Positions 50,148-61,527 of a DNA stretch of 64,000 nt are shown in pieces. Location of the stretch: positions 1,984,001 to 2,048,000 of the forward strand of contig NC_133123.1 in assembly GCF_033568475.1 (NCBI RefSeq), given 5' to 3'. Within the stretch, counting starts at the first letter, position 1, and every line of letters begins with the position of its first letter. Position numbers and translations under genes: made by a program. The notes under the pieces were generated by a model. The model was not told the origin of the DNA. It made no database searches and saw only the letters and a program-made list of their open reading frames with translations. The DNA comes from Henckelia pumila. Lineage: Eukaryota > Streptophyta > Magnoliopsida > Lamiales > Gesneriaceae.

Positions 50148-52522
50148 ATGGCTACCAAAGGTAAGTTCTCATCAGTCTTGCTTCTTTGACTTCGAGTTTT
50201 GTGATGGAGTTTGGACGTTTCTTGATGGGAATCCCTGAATATCTCAGGTTCAATGAAGGATTTCTTGTCTGCAGCCGTGGATGCAGCTAAAAAAGCGGGA
50301 GAGGTTGCAGTTTATCCCCGAATCTTGCCGCATTGCCGCATTGAGTTGATAAGTTTCCTGTTTTGGATTTGTTATTGCTACTATTGAGTGAATTCTTTCT
50401 GTTGTAGATCATTCGTTTTGGATTTCATAAGACAAAGCATGTGGAGCACAAAGGCGAGGTAAAACCATGGCTTCTAATGAATTTACCGATTTGGAATAGT
50501 TATAGCAACCTTGTTCTTTTTTTTTTTTTTTTTCGGGTATGCTGATAGGGGATAGCTTGATTGTTTCATGAGTTCATGGGAATTCTGATACCTTTATTTG
50601 ATTTGAAAATAGTAGAATTAGAACAGAGATTCAGAGAAGTACACGGTTTAGGGAAGTTAACTGCCATTGAAGTTGCGTTTTATCCTACAGAAAAGAAGGA
50701 AAATGTTTCTTTATACATCTGAATATGGTTTAAGAATGATTTAGTGTTTTTGTACTAAAATATGTTGACCTCTGGCTTCCGTCGTGACACACAATTTTGA
50801 TATGTGATAATGTTGAAGTTTCTGAAGTAGTTTCGACTATTGATGTGACTCTTTACAGGTGGATTTGGTGACAGAGACCGATAAAAAATGTGAAGAAGTC
50901 ATTTTCGATTATCTGAGATCAAAATATCCTGATCATAAGGTCAGAGCTGTCGTTTCTGTACCGTTTCGTGTATTAGATATATATTATATTAGTGCAACTG
51001 TGCTACCATATTTTTAGAGTTTGATGCTTCTTTAGTCATGATTCCGATGAATGATGCTGATATTTCTTTGTTTAGTTCATTGGAGAAGAAACTACTGCTG
51101 CTTGTGGAGTTACTGAATTAACTGATGAACCAACTTGGATTGTTGATCCTCTGGATGGAACTACTAATTTTGTGCACGGGCAAGCATCTTTTTGTCATTT
51201 ATTCAAAAAGAACCAAGTTTCACATTATCTTAAATGGATTATACGTTGAAAGATGTGATTTATTTGCAGGTTTCCATTTGTTTGTGTATCGATCGGATTA
51301 ACAATCGGGTTTATTCCAACAGTCGGTGTGATATACAATCCCATCATGGATGAGGTAAATTTCAGCTTCTAAATATGATGTGCTCTTGAATTTAACTTTC
51401 CCTGGGCAGAGGACTGTTCCAACTAATGGCGGTCGATAATTTCTGCAACCTTTCCATTGTTTGTCAAACGCATGATTAGCAATCAAGATCAGTTGCCGCG
51501 CATTCTACTTCTGTTTGACATTATAGAGTTTTCTAGATTAGATATAGTTTACTTTTCTAGTTGAGCAGGTAATAAATATTGAATATCATTATGCAGCTTT
51601 TTACTGCTGTTCGCGGAGAAGGAGCATTTCTCAATGGAAATCCCATCACAGGTAAGTTGCTTCTTTTAACTCCTCAACACAGGAAAAGGCACCTTTGGGT
51701 ATTGGTTTAATGAGGTCACCGTATCTACATGTGGAATATGCAGTGTCTTCTCAAACTGAGCTTGTAAAGTCCCTTCTTGCCACTGAGGTACGCTTCTGAA
51801 CTCACTGCTGAGCAATGGGTACATTTCGAGTGTATATTTATTCTACTAAGTACTAACAAAACTTGGATAGGACAGTCTACCTAGCTCCAGTTACCTTTAC
51901 TTGCTGAGTTGCTTTTTTTGAACTGTGCTGAAAGAACAGGCGGGTACAAATCGTGACAAGTTTACTCTCGATGCCACCACTAATAGGATCAATAGCTTAC
52001 TCTTCAAGGTTGATAAATCAACGATGGTCTCAAAATTTTGGTTTTCAGCATTTCCTTTTTATTAATTGATGTGGTTAAAATGTATTTGTTCTCACTTGAT
52101 CAGGTTAGATCCCTTCGGATGAGTGGTTCTTGTGCCTTAAATCTCTGTGGAGTGGCATGCGGAAGGCTTGATATGTTCTATGAAGTTGGATTTGGAGGAC
52201 CTTGGTGAGTTTCAAATATGTTAAAGGACTATGATCTTCGTAAATTACTGAATCTTGAGTCATCTGTTCAGGGATGTAGCTGCTGGTGCTGTTATTGTGA
52301 GTGAAGCTGGAGGACTCGTATTTGATCCGTAATTAACGACTCCTTGAATCTTGGTGAAACAAATATGATTCCTTTTTTCCCCCTTGAACTGTTTGAATCA
52401 TAAATTCTTTTATTTAATTCAACAGCTCCGGCAAGGAATTTGATGTCACATCTCGGCGAGTAGCAGCTTCAAATTCATTTCTGAAGGATGCGTTTACTGA
52501 GGCATTGCAATACAATGAGTGA
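50148..52522 (+). CDS. VTC4: Inositol monophosphatase-like, L-galactose-1-phosphate phosphatase
   Basis: Mg-dependent phosphatase of ascorbate (L-galactose-1-P) and myo-inositol synthesis. Twelve exons: 50148-50160, 50248-50303, 50408-50458, 50859-50939, 51076-51179, 51270-51354, 51597-51651, 51744-51787, 51940-52008, 52104-52204, 52272-52328, 52426-52522; phases agree; 270 residues, the expected length. Metal-site residues are all present: Glu71 in GEETTA, Asp91 and Asp94 in [12 protein letters not shown], Asp221 in [15 protein letters not shown]. Intron 5 (51180-51269) starts GC (CACGG|GCAAGC) and ends TTTGCAG, and only this border keeps the invariant NFVHGFPFV in frame, so it is read as a GC-AG intron. 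No plastid transit peptide is seen, consistent with a cytosolic enzyme. Confidence 0.97.
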
Positions 52523-53399
52523 GGGAACTGTTGATGAGAAATAGAGAAACTCCTAACTAGTTACCATTCTTACATGGATTAGTATATGTAAACTACAACT
52601 TGCTAACAATGGATTTTTACATATGTGAGGCTTCCATAATATTGTTTCGTAATCAGTCGTTTAATATTTTCGTTTAATATTTTCTTTAAGCTTCAGTTGC
52701 CATATTTCTTGTGAAATTGTATGTAAAATTGAGGTTTTGTCTATGCTACCTTATTTGGGCACTATCCGAATAGGGATCCAACGACCCATTTTTTTTTTTT
52801 TTTTTTTTTTTTCATTTTAATGCTCATGTGCTAGCATAGACTTTCCCGTAAATTTGGAAAGTTCAAGGCCCTGTACTAAATGTTGTCCAAGAAGGAAAGG
52901 GAAGTAATCAAGACAAAATCAGAAATGATTCACTTATAACATAATCCACAAATGATTAATTTAGAAAATTGAAAAATAGTTTATAAGAAAAAATAGATAG
53001 TAGAACTTTATATTTATAATTTTCTTATTATAATTCTATATTTTTCATGACAAAATATCACCACTAATAAAAATGATTCACTTAGAACAAATTCCACAAA
53101 TGATTCATTTAAAAAATTCAATAATAGTTTATAAGAAAAAAAAACAGTACACAAGCTTTATATTTATAAATTTCTTCCCATTATTGTTTTTTAAGAATGA
53201 ATTTTGGAATATATATGATTAGCACAATTAAAATGTTGTATTCAATGGGTAAAGGTAAATAAATACACCAATTAAATGAATAAGCACACATTGATCTACA
53301 CAATTTTTCCATCAACGCCCATGCAATTAATACAAATCATTCATATTTTTTGGGCAATGTAGTAAATACACAATGCAAAAACTTTACCTATCATTCACA
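52523..53399. other. AT-rich DNA with a 148-base tandem duplication
   Basis: 3' region of VTC4, a long T run near 52791-52812, then a two-copy repeat: AATGATTCACTTA at 52924 and again at 53072, with similar following sequence (ATAGTTTATAAGAAAAAA). No gene seen. Confidence 0.6.
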
Positions 53400-56300
53400 T
53401 TTTTATAGTACAAATCTTAGATTTTTGAATTTCTATCTATTTACTTTAAATATTTTATGAGAATCTATCAAAATGCTATATATTTTTACTATAAGCATTT
53501 ATTATTTTGGAATTTTGGAATTTTTTTCTATTTACTTTAAATATTTTTTGAGAATTTATCAAAATCTATATAAGTTTACTATATGCATTTGTTTATTTTT
53601 CAAGAGTTTTTAATATACTATTTATCGGTGACAATAATCTTCTTTGCTTGAACAGTATTAATATATTAATACAAAATTTATATTAAAATATTGCAAATTC
53701 ATGAACAAAATAAAAAAAATCATGTAAGCTACACAATAATAAATTTACATAGCCAATGTTTTTCTTTGAAACGATGTAACTATTTTTTTAAAAAATCAAC
53801 CAAACTAATATCATAATCATGCATGAACAAAATAGTATAAGTATAGAATTACTAAAAAAATAGATATTTGAAATAAATCATCATAATAAATAATTGAAAT
53901 AAATCTTGGATATTTGAATTTTGTCTATTTAATTACTTTAAATATTTCAAAAAATTTTAAAACACAATATAATTTTTGCTATAATCGTTTACTTATTTTC
54001 GAAAACTTTTTGTTAATATACCATTTGAATTGTCCTCATAATGGATCTTTGAAATAAATCATCATCATAAATAATTGAAACAACTCTTGTATTTTTTAAT
54101 TTCTGTCTATTTACATTAAATATTTTATGAGAATCGGTCACAATGTGTTAGGATCGTTTTGAAGTATAGAGAGGGGGTGAATACACTTAATCGAATTTCG
54201 TTCGGACTTTGGTGAATTCAATCAGTTTAGAGATTGAATTCTTGAATTATCTTGATGTCAATGCAAATTAACAAACAATCAAATATGTGCGAAAATATGT
54301 CAAAATGCAGATTCTGAACACTGGTTCAAGTCTTATGCAAAGTAAGGAAATATTGAAATAAGCAAAATGAATGATACAGTGAAATGTTTATGGATGTTCG
54401 GATATTTTAATCACTCCTACGTCATTCCTTCTTCATCCTCGGAAGGATAACACTAGAAGACTTTGAATTTTACAATCAGCTTGCAAAATCCCACTTCAAG
54501 ACCAGGACTTATACACGATTGCCTATCTTAGAACTCCTAGTTAAAACTCAAGGACAGTTCTCGACTGATAAAATGATAGTGTATTACAACTCGATTTGAC
54601 TTGCACAATGTGATCCTTGAATGATCAGAATAACAACTGTAAGTGTGTGCTTCGAGTTTCTTGATCAATTTAGCTTGTAAGCCTTTGATATTCTTGAGTA
54701 CGAAGATAAGCGAATGAGCGCGCAGAAAAACCAGAGGCTTCTTCAACTGATCAATATGCCAATTTATAGGCTCAAATTCCAAAGGTAATAATTTTGAATT
54801 GCATCATATCTTTTTTGAGTTATTCCTGTTGCTTTGTTTGCTTTTGGATTGTGCCAACATTCTCTGCAAGAAGTACAATCTGTAATCGCGGCGTTATGTT
54901 ACAGGAATGTCAGAGTACAGAAAACTCTATCCGTTTGTTTTAGTTTAGTTGCCTCTGCATTTGTGGTAGACTGTTTGGGCAATCAGTTTACTGGACTGAT
55001 ATCGCGATAAGTTTAGCGATTCTTCTTGTAAAACCGGTTTAGCGATTTCTTCGTTCTAATCAGTTCAGCTCCTCTTTCTAGCGATCAGTTTGGCTTGATT
55101 AGTTTAGAACTTAATCTTGTAAAATCGGTTTAGCGATTTTCCTTAACATAAGTAGTTTAACGCTTTTCTTCTTTCTAATCAGTTCTTCTTTCTAACGATC
55201 AGTTTGGTTTGATCAGTTTAGCACTTCTTCTTGTAAAATCGGTTTAGCGATTCTCCTTGACGTAAGTAGTTTAGCGCTTTTCTTATTTCTAATTAGTTCT
55301 TCTTTCTAACGATCAGTTTGGTTTGATCAGTTTAGCACTTCTTTTTGTATAATCGGTTTAGCGATTTAACGCTTTTTTTCTTTTCAGTTAAGGTGAGCTT
55401 TCTCCTTGTTGCAATCAGTTTTGGCGCTTAGTCTTTGTTGCATAGTCAGTTTAGCGCTTTCTCTTCATTATCAGTTTAGCTCAATAGTTTGGTTTGAGTG
55501 TCGGTTTTAGTTTTGGTTTGCAAACACCGGAATCTTGAAGTTCCCAACACAATGCTATATATTTTTACTATAAGCATTTATTTTGGAATTTTGAATTTAT
55601 GTCTATTTACTTTAAATATTTTTTGAAAATTTGTCAAAATGCTATATAATTTTACTATATGCATTTGTTTATTTTGCAAGATTTTAATATATTATTTATT
55701 TGTGCTAATAATCTATTTTTTGATTGAATAGTATTAATATATTATTAAAAAAATAATATTGGCATATTTCAAATGCATGGATGAAATAAATAAAATCATA
55801 TAATAACATATAAATTTTATGTATGAAAATTTGACAAAATTAATAGTAGGAACTAGGAAGGAAGTAAAGTGGGAGAACATATAAATTTTATGAATGACAA
55901 ATATTTGACACAATTAATAGTAGGATAAAACTAAAGCGAAAGTTATAAAATTAAATAGAGTTCATTAAAATGAAATTATTACATTAAATTGTCTTGCACA
56001 TTTTTTCAATATTTTTTCCTTTTTTTTGTAATATTACTTATATAACCTTAATTATTATCTAACTTATATAGAATAAAAAGGTAAACATGTATATACACAA
56101 TGCAAAAATTTACTCCTATATCATAGTGGAAATAGATAGAAATAGATATTAATCTTTGATTTTTGTATCAATTCATATAATGTTTTTTTTTCAAAGTGAT
56201 CACCAAAATGCATGATATTTTATTTATATTAGAGTATATCTTTCGTAAAGAATTATTAATAATTATTAACCAATGTTTTTTTGTAAATGATGTAACCATT

Positions 56301-56450
56301 TTTTTAAAATCACCCAAAATATTACCATAATCATGAATAAAATAGTATAAGTATAGAAAACATAAATATTTGAAATAAATCATCATACCAAATAATTGAA
56401 ATAAATATTGGATCGATATTTGGATTTCGGTCTATTTACTTAAAATTTTG
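53400..56450. repeat. Degenerate local repeat array, split by a solo LTR
   Basis: The phrase CTATTTACTTTAAATATTTT, followed by AAAATGCTATATA and a CTATA(A/T)GCATTT motif, recurs at about 53435, 53527, 53930, 54100, 55600 and 56425. A second phrase, GAAATAAATCATCAT with AATAATTGAAA, recurs at about 53868, 54030 and 56370, and a third (CATAATCATG then AAAATAGTATAAGTATAGAA) at about 53815 and 56325. The parts left (about 53470-54145) and right (about 55550-56440) of the solo LTR look like two tandem copies of one larger unit. Non-coding, strongly AT-rich. Confidence 0.65.
54146..55549. mobile_element. Solo LTR of an LTR retrotransposon
   Basis: A 1404-base segment opening TGTTAGGATCG and closing CCCAACA, the TG...CA ends of an LTR, flanked on both sides by the 5-base duplication CAATG (54141-54145 and 55550-55554). 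There is no internal region or second LTR, so it is a solo LTR left by recombination. Inside, about 55030-55400, is a tandem array with a ~114-base unit (AATCGGTTTAGCGATT at about 55122, 55236 and 55349, and a shorter-spaced earlier one). The perfect duplication suggests modest age. Superfamily not determined. Confidence 0.9.
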
Positions 56451-56457
56451 AAAGTTT

Positions 56458-56620
56458 TCACTACAAAAAAAAAAAAGTTAGGTTGTAATTGCAAAATCTG
56501 TTACAAATCCGCCATTAATTCACCTTAACAACGGCTTTGTGACGGAATAAACAATGTTAATATTTCGCTCGTCGCTAAAATTTTAGTAACAGAACAAGCA
56601 GCTGTTTAAGTGTTTAAAAC
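56458..56620 (+). mobile_element. CACTA (En/Spm)-like terminal fragment
   Basis: Starts TTTTCACTACAAAAAAA, the form of a CACTA terminal repeat, followed by sub-terminal-repeat-like pieces (AACGGCTTTGTGACGGAAT, TCGTCGCTAAAATTTTAG). The opposite terminus (TTGTAGTG) was not seen nearby, so this is probably a fragment. No coding sequence. Confidence 0.5.
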
Positions 56621-56943
56621 TTGATTAGTTCTTATAAAAAACGATGAAGTGATAATCATAATACTTTAAGTTTTTTTTAAAAAAAATTATGAAGTTTTAT
56701 TTTAATTGTTATTTTTCTATGTAAAATAAATCATATTATAATTTAATAAATAAATAAAAATATTATATATATTAAATAAAAGTTTGAAATTTTCAAATAA
56801 AAGATAAAGTAATAAATTAGTATGACAAAAAAACTTAACAACTTAACAATTTTAGTTATTATGTTATTTGTTAATTATCGACACTAATTTCATATATTAT
56901 TTTATGTAAATACTTATTATAACAATTATATCATATGTTTTAA

Positions 56944-57252
56944 GAAAAATTACTTTTTTGGTCCTGTATGTTTGTCACTTTGCGATTTCGTTCTCTATAC
57001 TTTCATATTTCAGTTTTAGTCGGCTATCTTAGTTTTTTGGCAATTTAAGTCCTTTTTCCGATGTGGTGCTGATGTGGCACCAATGCAATCCTGACGTAGA
57101 GCTGACTTGTATAGTGTCACGTAAACATTTTCGAAGTAAAAAAACTAAAATTGTCAAAAATCAGAACATCCCGGACTAAAACTGAAATATGAAAACATAG
57201 ATGATCGAAATCACATAGTGACAAATATACAAGACTAAATTGCAGTTTTCCC
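56944..57252. mobile_element. Second, older copy of the Mutator-like MITE
   Basis: Same family as 37615-37927, in the opposite orientation: TACTTTTTTGGTCCTGTATG, TTTGTCACTTTGCGATTTCG, AGTCCTTTTTCCGATGTGG and the right end TGCAGTTTTCCC. Flanks TATGTTTAA (56935-56943) and TATGTTTTG (57253-57261) are a decayed 9-base duplication (7 of 9). The arms are more diverged than in the first copy, so it is older. Confidence 0.8.
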
Positions 57253-57584
57253 TATGTTTTGATTTCTCATTTTTTTGGTCATTTAATATTTTGAGTCAAT
57301 GTTTTAGAGTATCTTTTTTACCACTTTATACTTCTATCTATATATCATTTTGTACCCAATGTGTTAAATATTCAAAGGTATCTTATTTTTTACTTATGAT
57401 ATATTCATATTTCTAAGTTATATATAGACTTCTGAGTCTAGTACTTTTTTTTTTATTTAATTAGATAGTGAAGTAGATGAATAATAGAAATACATGATAC
57501 ACATAACACATTTCACTATATATTTCATTATTAGTATTATTTTTAATTCAATCATATAACTAATTGATCATAAAATAAGTGATC

Positions 57585-57733
57585 TTACGTGCGGAGGACG
57601 TGCATTTTTACTAATAGATATATATAAATAAGTTGGAAACTCCGGATGTAGAAAAATGGATCATATATAAAAAGAAAAATAGTTGGATGTACAATTTGTG
57701 ATCTTACGTGCGGAGGACGTGCATTTTTATCGC
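57585..57733 (+). repeat. Repeated GATCTTACGTGCGGAGGACG motif (possible Helitron ends)
   Basis: The phrase GATCTTACGTGCGGAGGACG followed by TGCATTTTTA occurs twice, at about 57580-57611 and 57700-57730. The first continues ACTAATAG. It resembles the ACGTGC...TTTTTACTAGT ends of plant Helitrons, but the CTAGT is not exact and the stem is weak. Confidence 0.35.
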
Positions 57734-57919
57734 ATTTCATTATATATATTTTTTATTATTAGTATTTTCTTGAATTTTTTACTACTCCTGCTATTACTAT
57801 TACAAATTATTAATTAATAGTTGGATGTACAATTTGTGATTATAAGTTTTATAACTAAAACATGATTTAAAAAAGGGAAAAATGGAGAAGTATGAGTAAT
57901 AATGAAATATTTATAACTA

Positions 57920-58453
57920 AAAAGTTAAGTGGCAGAATCCTGCTAGGAATGCCCTTAAGCTGAACGTGGATGTTTGTGTGGATGAAGTCAAGAATCACTA
58001 CAATGTGGGTGGGGCACTGCATGATAATCAAGGTAGGATCTTATTGGCATTCGGCAAAAAAATCAACAAATCCATTTCCGTTGTCCATGGTGAGTTGTTG
58101 GCTATTCGAGAAGGGGTTAATCTTTTATATGCTAAGAATTTTCATGATGTTCAAGTTGTTACTGATTCTTTATTGGCGGTGCAAGTAGTCACATCCCCTG
58201 AAAAGGATCTTGGATGTGTTGGATTGTGTGCTTTGGAAATTACAGAGCTTTTGACGGCACCAGTTATTACACATATTACTCATGAATATAGATTGGCCAA
58301 TGTGATAGCTCATAAAGTAGCACTTTTTGTTTTTTTTTCTTTCATTCATCATTTGTTTGGGTGAATGAGGAGTTTTCTTCTTGGTTGGTGAAGCTTGTAT
58401 CAGACGACTTTTCTCAATGAATTTACAAGTTTATCTCTAAAAAAAAAAAAAGA
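57920..58453 (+). mobile_element. 5'-truncated LINE with RNase H domain
   Basis: The reading frame from KWQNPARNALKLNVDVCVDE runs to TGA at 58362-58364 and codes for an RNase H domain of the RVT_3 type found at the C-terminus of plant L1-like LINEs. The acidic residues are in place: Asp in NVDV, Glu in VVHGELLAIREG, Asp in VVTDSLLAVQ; the last motif reads ANVIAHKVAL. About 75 bases after the stop a run of 13 A (about 58439-58451) forms a poly(A) tail. No reverse transcriptase or endonuclease part is upstream, so it is a severely 5'-truncated insertion. A domesticated RNase H-like gene is less likely, as no start codon fits well. Confidence 0.75.
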
Positions 58454-60057
58454 CAACAAAACACTAATTTAATATGATAAATTTTGAATGAGAATTAAAA
58501 TAATAATTAAAACTATTGATTAACATGAAATAATACTTTGTTCAAAAAATTATTGTATGTTTTTAACACGTAGTTAATATGGATATATTATTAAAGAGTA
58601 GAAAAAAAATTGCTAAGTATAATACAAGCTTATATATTTGTGGCAAACAAAGAAAAAAGCGTGACATATATGTAGTAAGTATATAGTATAATATATGCGT
58701 GAATATATCATAAAACCAAAAGACCAATTGTTCTCTAAAAATCAATAATCCAACTTAAATCCTAATAATAATTTCAATAAATTGAGCAATGTATTATATA
58801 CAAAACATGGTAAATAAATATATATGGAAAATCATTGTGATAAAATATGATAACAATTAAAATAATAAAAAAATAAAAAAATAATATGTTAATAAAGATA
58901 ATTAGAGTTAGTATCTTAAAAGTTACTCATTGTTTCTAATTAAATCTTATTTTAACAAAATTTTATTAAATTAATGAAATATATATTTAAATAAATATGA
59001 ATAAAATATTATATATCATACTGTAGTCTAACAATCTCATCATACTATATTATAAAAACCGCAATTCATATAAGCAATTTAATGAACACTAAAAATAGAT
59101 AACAAATAAACATTGGAGAAAATGTAGAAGTAAAACAATGACATATTGTATTTAACTATGTTAACTTTCAGTTTTCAATGTCATTTTAATATACATAATT
59201 TTTTATTATATATAATATAATATGTTTGTGAATAAATTGTAAAACCACAATTCGACGTGTGACACGAAAATAATTGGGTAAAAAAGCTGTCACATAGGCT
59301 TGGTGATATCTGAAATCTTATTGTATAAGTTGAGAAAGGGATTGAAGGTTCTAGGTCCATGTATAACGACCAAGAATATATTGTGAAAAAATATTAAAGT
59401 TCTATTCAGGCAAAAAGATCTAGAACTTTATGGACAAAACTTGAACATTCTAGGTTCATGTGTAATGACCTAAAAAATTGTGGAAAATGTTGGGTCTAGA
59501 AGCTTCCATGACATTCTAGCAAGATGTGAAGACTTTGGAAAAGATTCTATTCTACAACACATGTAAATATGTAAGATAATCTAGAATAGTTTATGGTGTA
59601 GAATAGTGTAGCATACACTAGAAAGATCTAGATGTTTAGAACTTGTATATATAGAGATACAAGATGAAACAAAAAGTTAAATATGCAATGATGTTCAAAA
59701 AAGGATAAATGAAAAAATATATATTTTGGCTGCATGCACACATTTTGTATGTTATTTTCTAATATACATTTTAATTTTAAAAATTCTTAAAAACCAAAGA
59801 TCAGCTTAAAAAATTTATCAAAATGATAATAAGTAAATAAAACACGATAAACATAACAATAAAAAATGTACATTTTTTTTCACGATCACAATAAAAGAAC
59901 TAATATTTATTTAATTTCAATATATTTATGTTTCCATCAAATATGTGTTTTAAATCAGATACATACAAAAAAAACATTAATCGAATTTATTTTCAAAATT
60001 TATATAAATTAATGATCATTCACGTGCAAAGCACGTACTTCATACTATCAGTAAAAT
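58454..60057. other. AT-rich intergenic DNA
   Basis: No gene seen. The stretch at about 59330-59660 repeats phrases such as AGATCTAGAACTT and TTCTAGGTCCATGTATAACGACC and has a TATATATAGAG motif near 59647; it may be an LTR-like remnant, but I find no ends. A CACGTGCAAAGCACGT hairpin near 60021-60036 resembles a Helitron 3' stem without a clear terminus. Confidence 0.45.
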
Positions 60058-60077
60058 ACAGAATCTAACTACAATAA

Positions 60078-61008
60078 TTATAACAGTAATTCTAAGTATC
60101 TCCGAGATGAAGATGATAATGCTACGTGCATGATTTTTTCAAGTTTATTCCACGCTCTTAATCCACTCCAAGAAAGGCCCTCATGCGAACCAAAAGTGAT
60201 AATTTTCTCTAGTCTGTCATCCTTGGTCTCAGTAGCTATGAGTTTAGATATTTGACCCGTGCAAATGTCCATCCAAGGCCAGGTACGGTGTGCCGCGGAG
60301 ACAAGGTGTGAGGAGTAGCCTTTGGGGGCTGCAAGCAATATATTGTAACTAGGATTCCGTGACTTGTACAGACAAGTGGAGAACTTTTTGTCTCCTGAAA
60401 TAAGCATGTACGTGACAGGGGTGGGTTTACAACGCACCATTGGGACATATTCAAAATATTGTTCAAGTCAATGTCATTTTTACCTAAAGCAATTAGAAAT
60501 TTATGAACAACTTCGAAAAAAAAAACAAAACAAAAACTATATTTCAACCCATTCATCCCATCTCAAAACACTCTGTCTAAACAAAATATTAATTTTCATT
60601 TATATATTTACCACTTAATTTTGACCACGACGATATCGGTCCTATCTAGTGACTGTCGAGTGTCAGGGGTATCATTTCCACATTTCCATAAGCGGAGAAT
60701 GTGAGAGGACCAAAGATCCTCAACTTATTCAGTACAACTACTATGTTGTTTGCAATTAACCCAGCATCTGCAGAAGGGATAATCTTGCAATTCTCGTAAT
60801 CCCACGAGACAGAAATAAGATCTCGACTGTTTACCTCAAAATAAATTTTCGGATTAGCAGACAGAAGTGTAGCCTTCAAACCCAATTTTAGACTATGACA
60901 AACATCTCCATCCTTGGATTTCAAACCAATCTTAGGACTAGGAGACAGACCTTTCTTGACAACCATTTTGGATCGTGGACTAGGAGACAAACCTTTCTTG
61001 AGAACCAT
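60078..61008 (-). pseudogene. NYN-domain (limkain/MARF1-like RNase) gene copy 1, broken
   Basis: The N-terminal part (61008 leftward) has two short repeats KKGLSPSPRSK/KKGLSPSPKIGLKSKDG, then the NYN/PIN-like core ISVSWDYENCKIIPSADAGLIANNIVVVLNKLRIFGPLTFSAYGN, carrying the catalytic WDYENC. After an intron (about 60500-60620; acceptor TTGCTTTAG) come KNDIDLNNILNMSQW and, in another frame, TYMLISGDKKFSTCLYKSRNPSYNILLAAPKGYSSHLVSAA with the second Asp (SGD). Two frame changes separate these blocks: one after MIPLT (the expected LDRTDIVVV follows in a different frame) and one between NPPLS and VTYMLISGD. Near the 3' end the frame also differs from copy 2. Plant NYN proteins of this type are putative RNases; this copy is unlikely to make one. 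Confidence 0.75.
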
Positions 61009-61147
61009 TTTTCATCGTGAGCAAGAGCGCAAGAACGAGAGCATGAGGGCGGGTGAAAGCAACGGTGAAATCAACAAAATGAAGAGGGGTAGCCCATTAA
61101 TAACGTGTGTTTGCAATAAGAATGTTAAGATGGGATCCCAACGTGCA

Positions 61148-61345
61148 AATTAGGGATGGCAATTTTCTCATCGGGTTCAGGTACCCGAGGGGAATACCCG
61201 AATCGGTCGGGTTCGAGGGAGAATATTCGGGTATGGGTTTAGGTTTTGGGAATTTAAAAAATCCCCGCAACATATTGGGGGGGGGGGGTATGGAGATGTT
61301 ATCCCCATCCCCGAACCTGCCCCGATGATGATGATGATAATAATA
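61148..61345 (+). repeat. GC-rich low-complexity repeat, first copy
   Basis: Begins AGGGATGGCAATTTTCTCAT, continues with ACCCGAGGGGAATACCCGAA-type phrases, a 12-G run (61277-61288) and GATGATGATGATGATAATAA. It resembles ends of plant hAT-type elements (TAGGGATGGCAAT), but the opposite end is missing. Repeated at 63127-63345. Confidence 0.55.
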
Positions 61346-61527
61346 TTTTTTTTCATGTAACTAGACATTTAAAATATTAATATTAATTTATGTAAATTTT
61401 GTTATTTATTTTGATAAATTTAGAAGAAAAAAAAATATATTCTGAATCTAACTACAATCATTATAACAGTGATTCTAAGTATCTCCGAGATGAAGATGAC
61501 AATGCTACGTGCAGGATTTTCTTAAGT

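Noticed and set aside
59330-59660. Possible LTR with repeated CTAGAA phrases and a TATA motif
   Set aside because: No TG...CA ends or target duplication could be placed.
60646-61153. Plus-strand frame in the NYN unit
   Set aside because: Overlaps the minus-strand NYN coding remains, and the repeated copy at 62805-63131 is equally a shadow.
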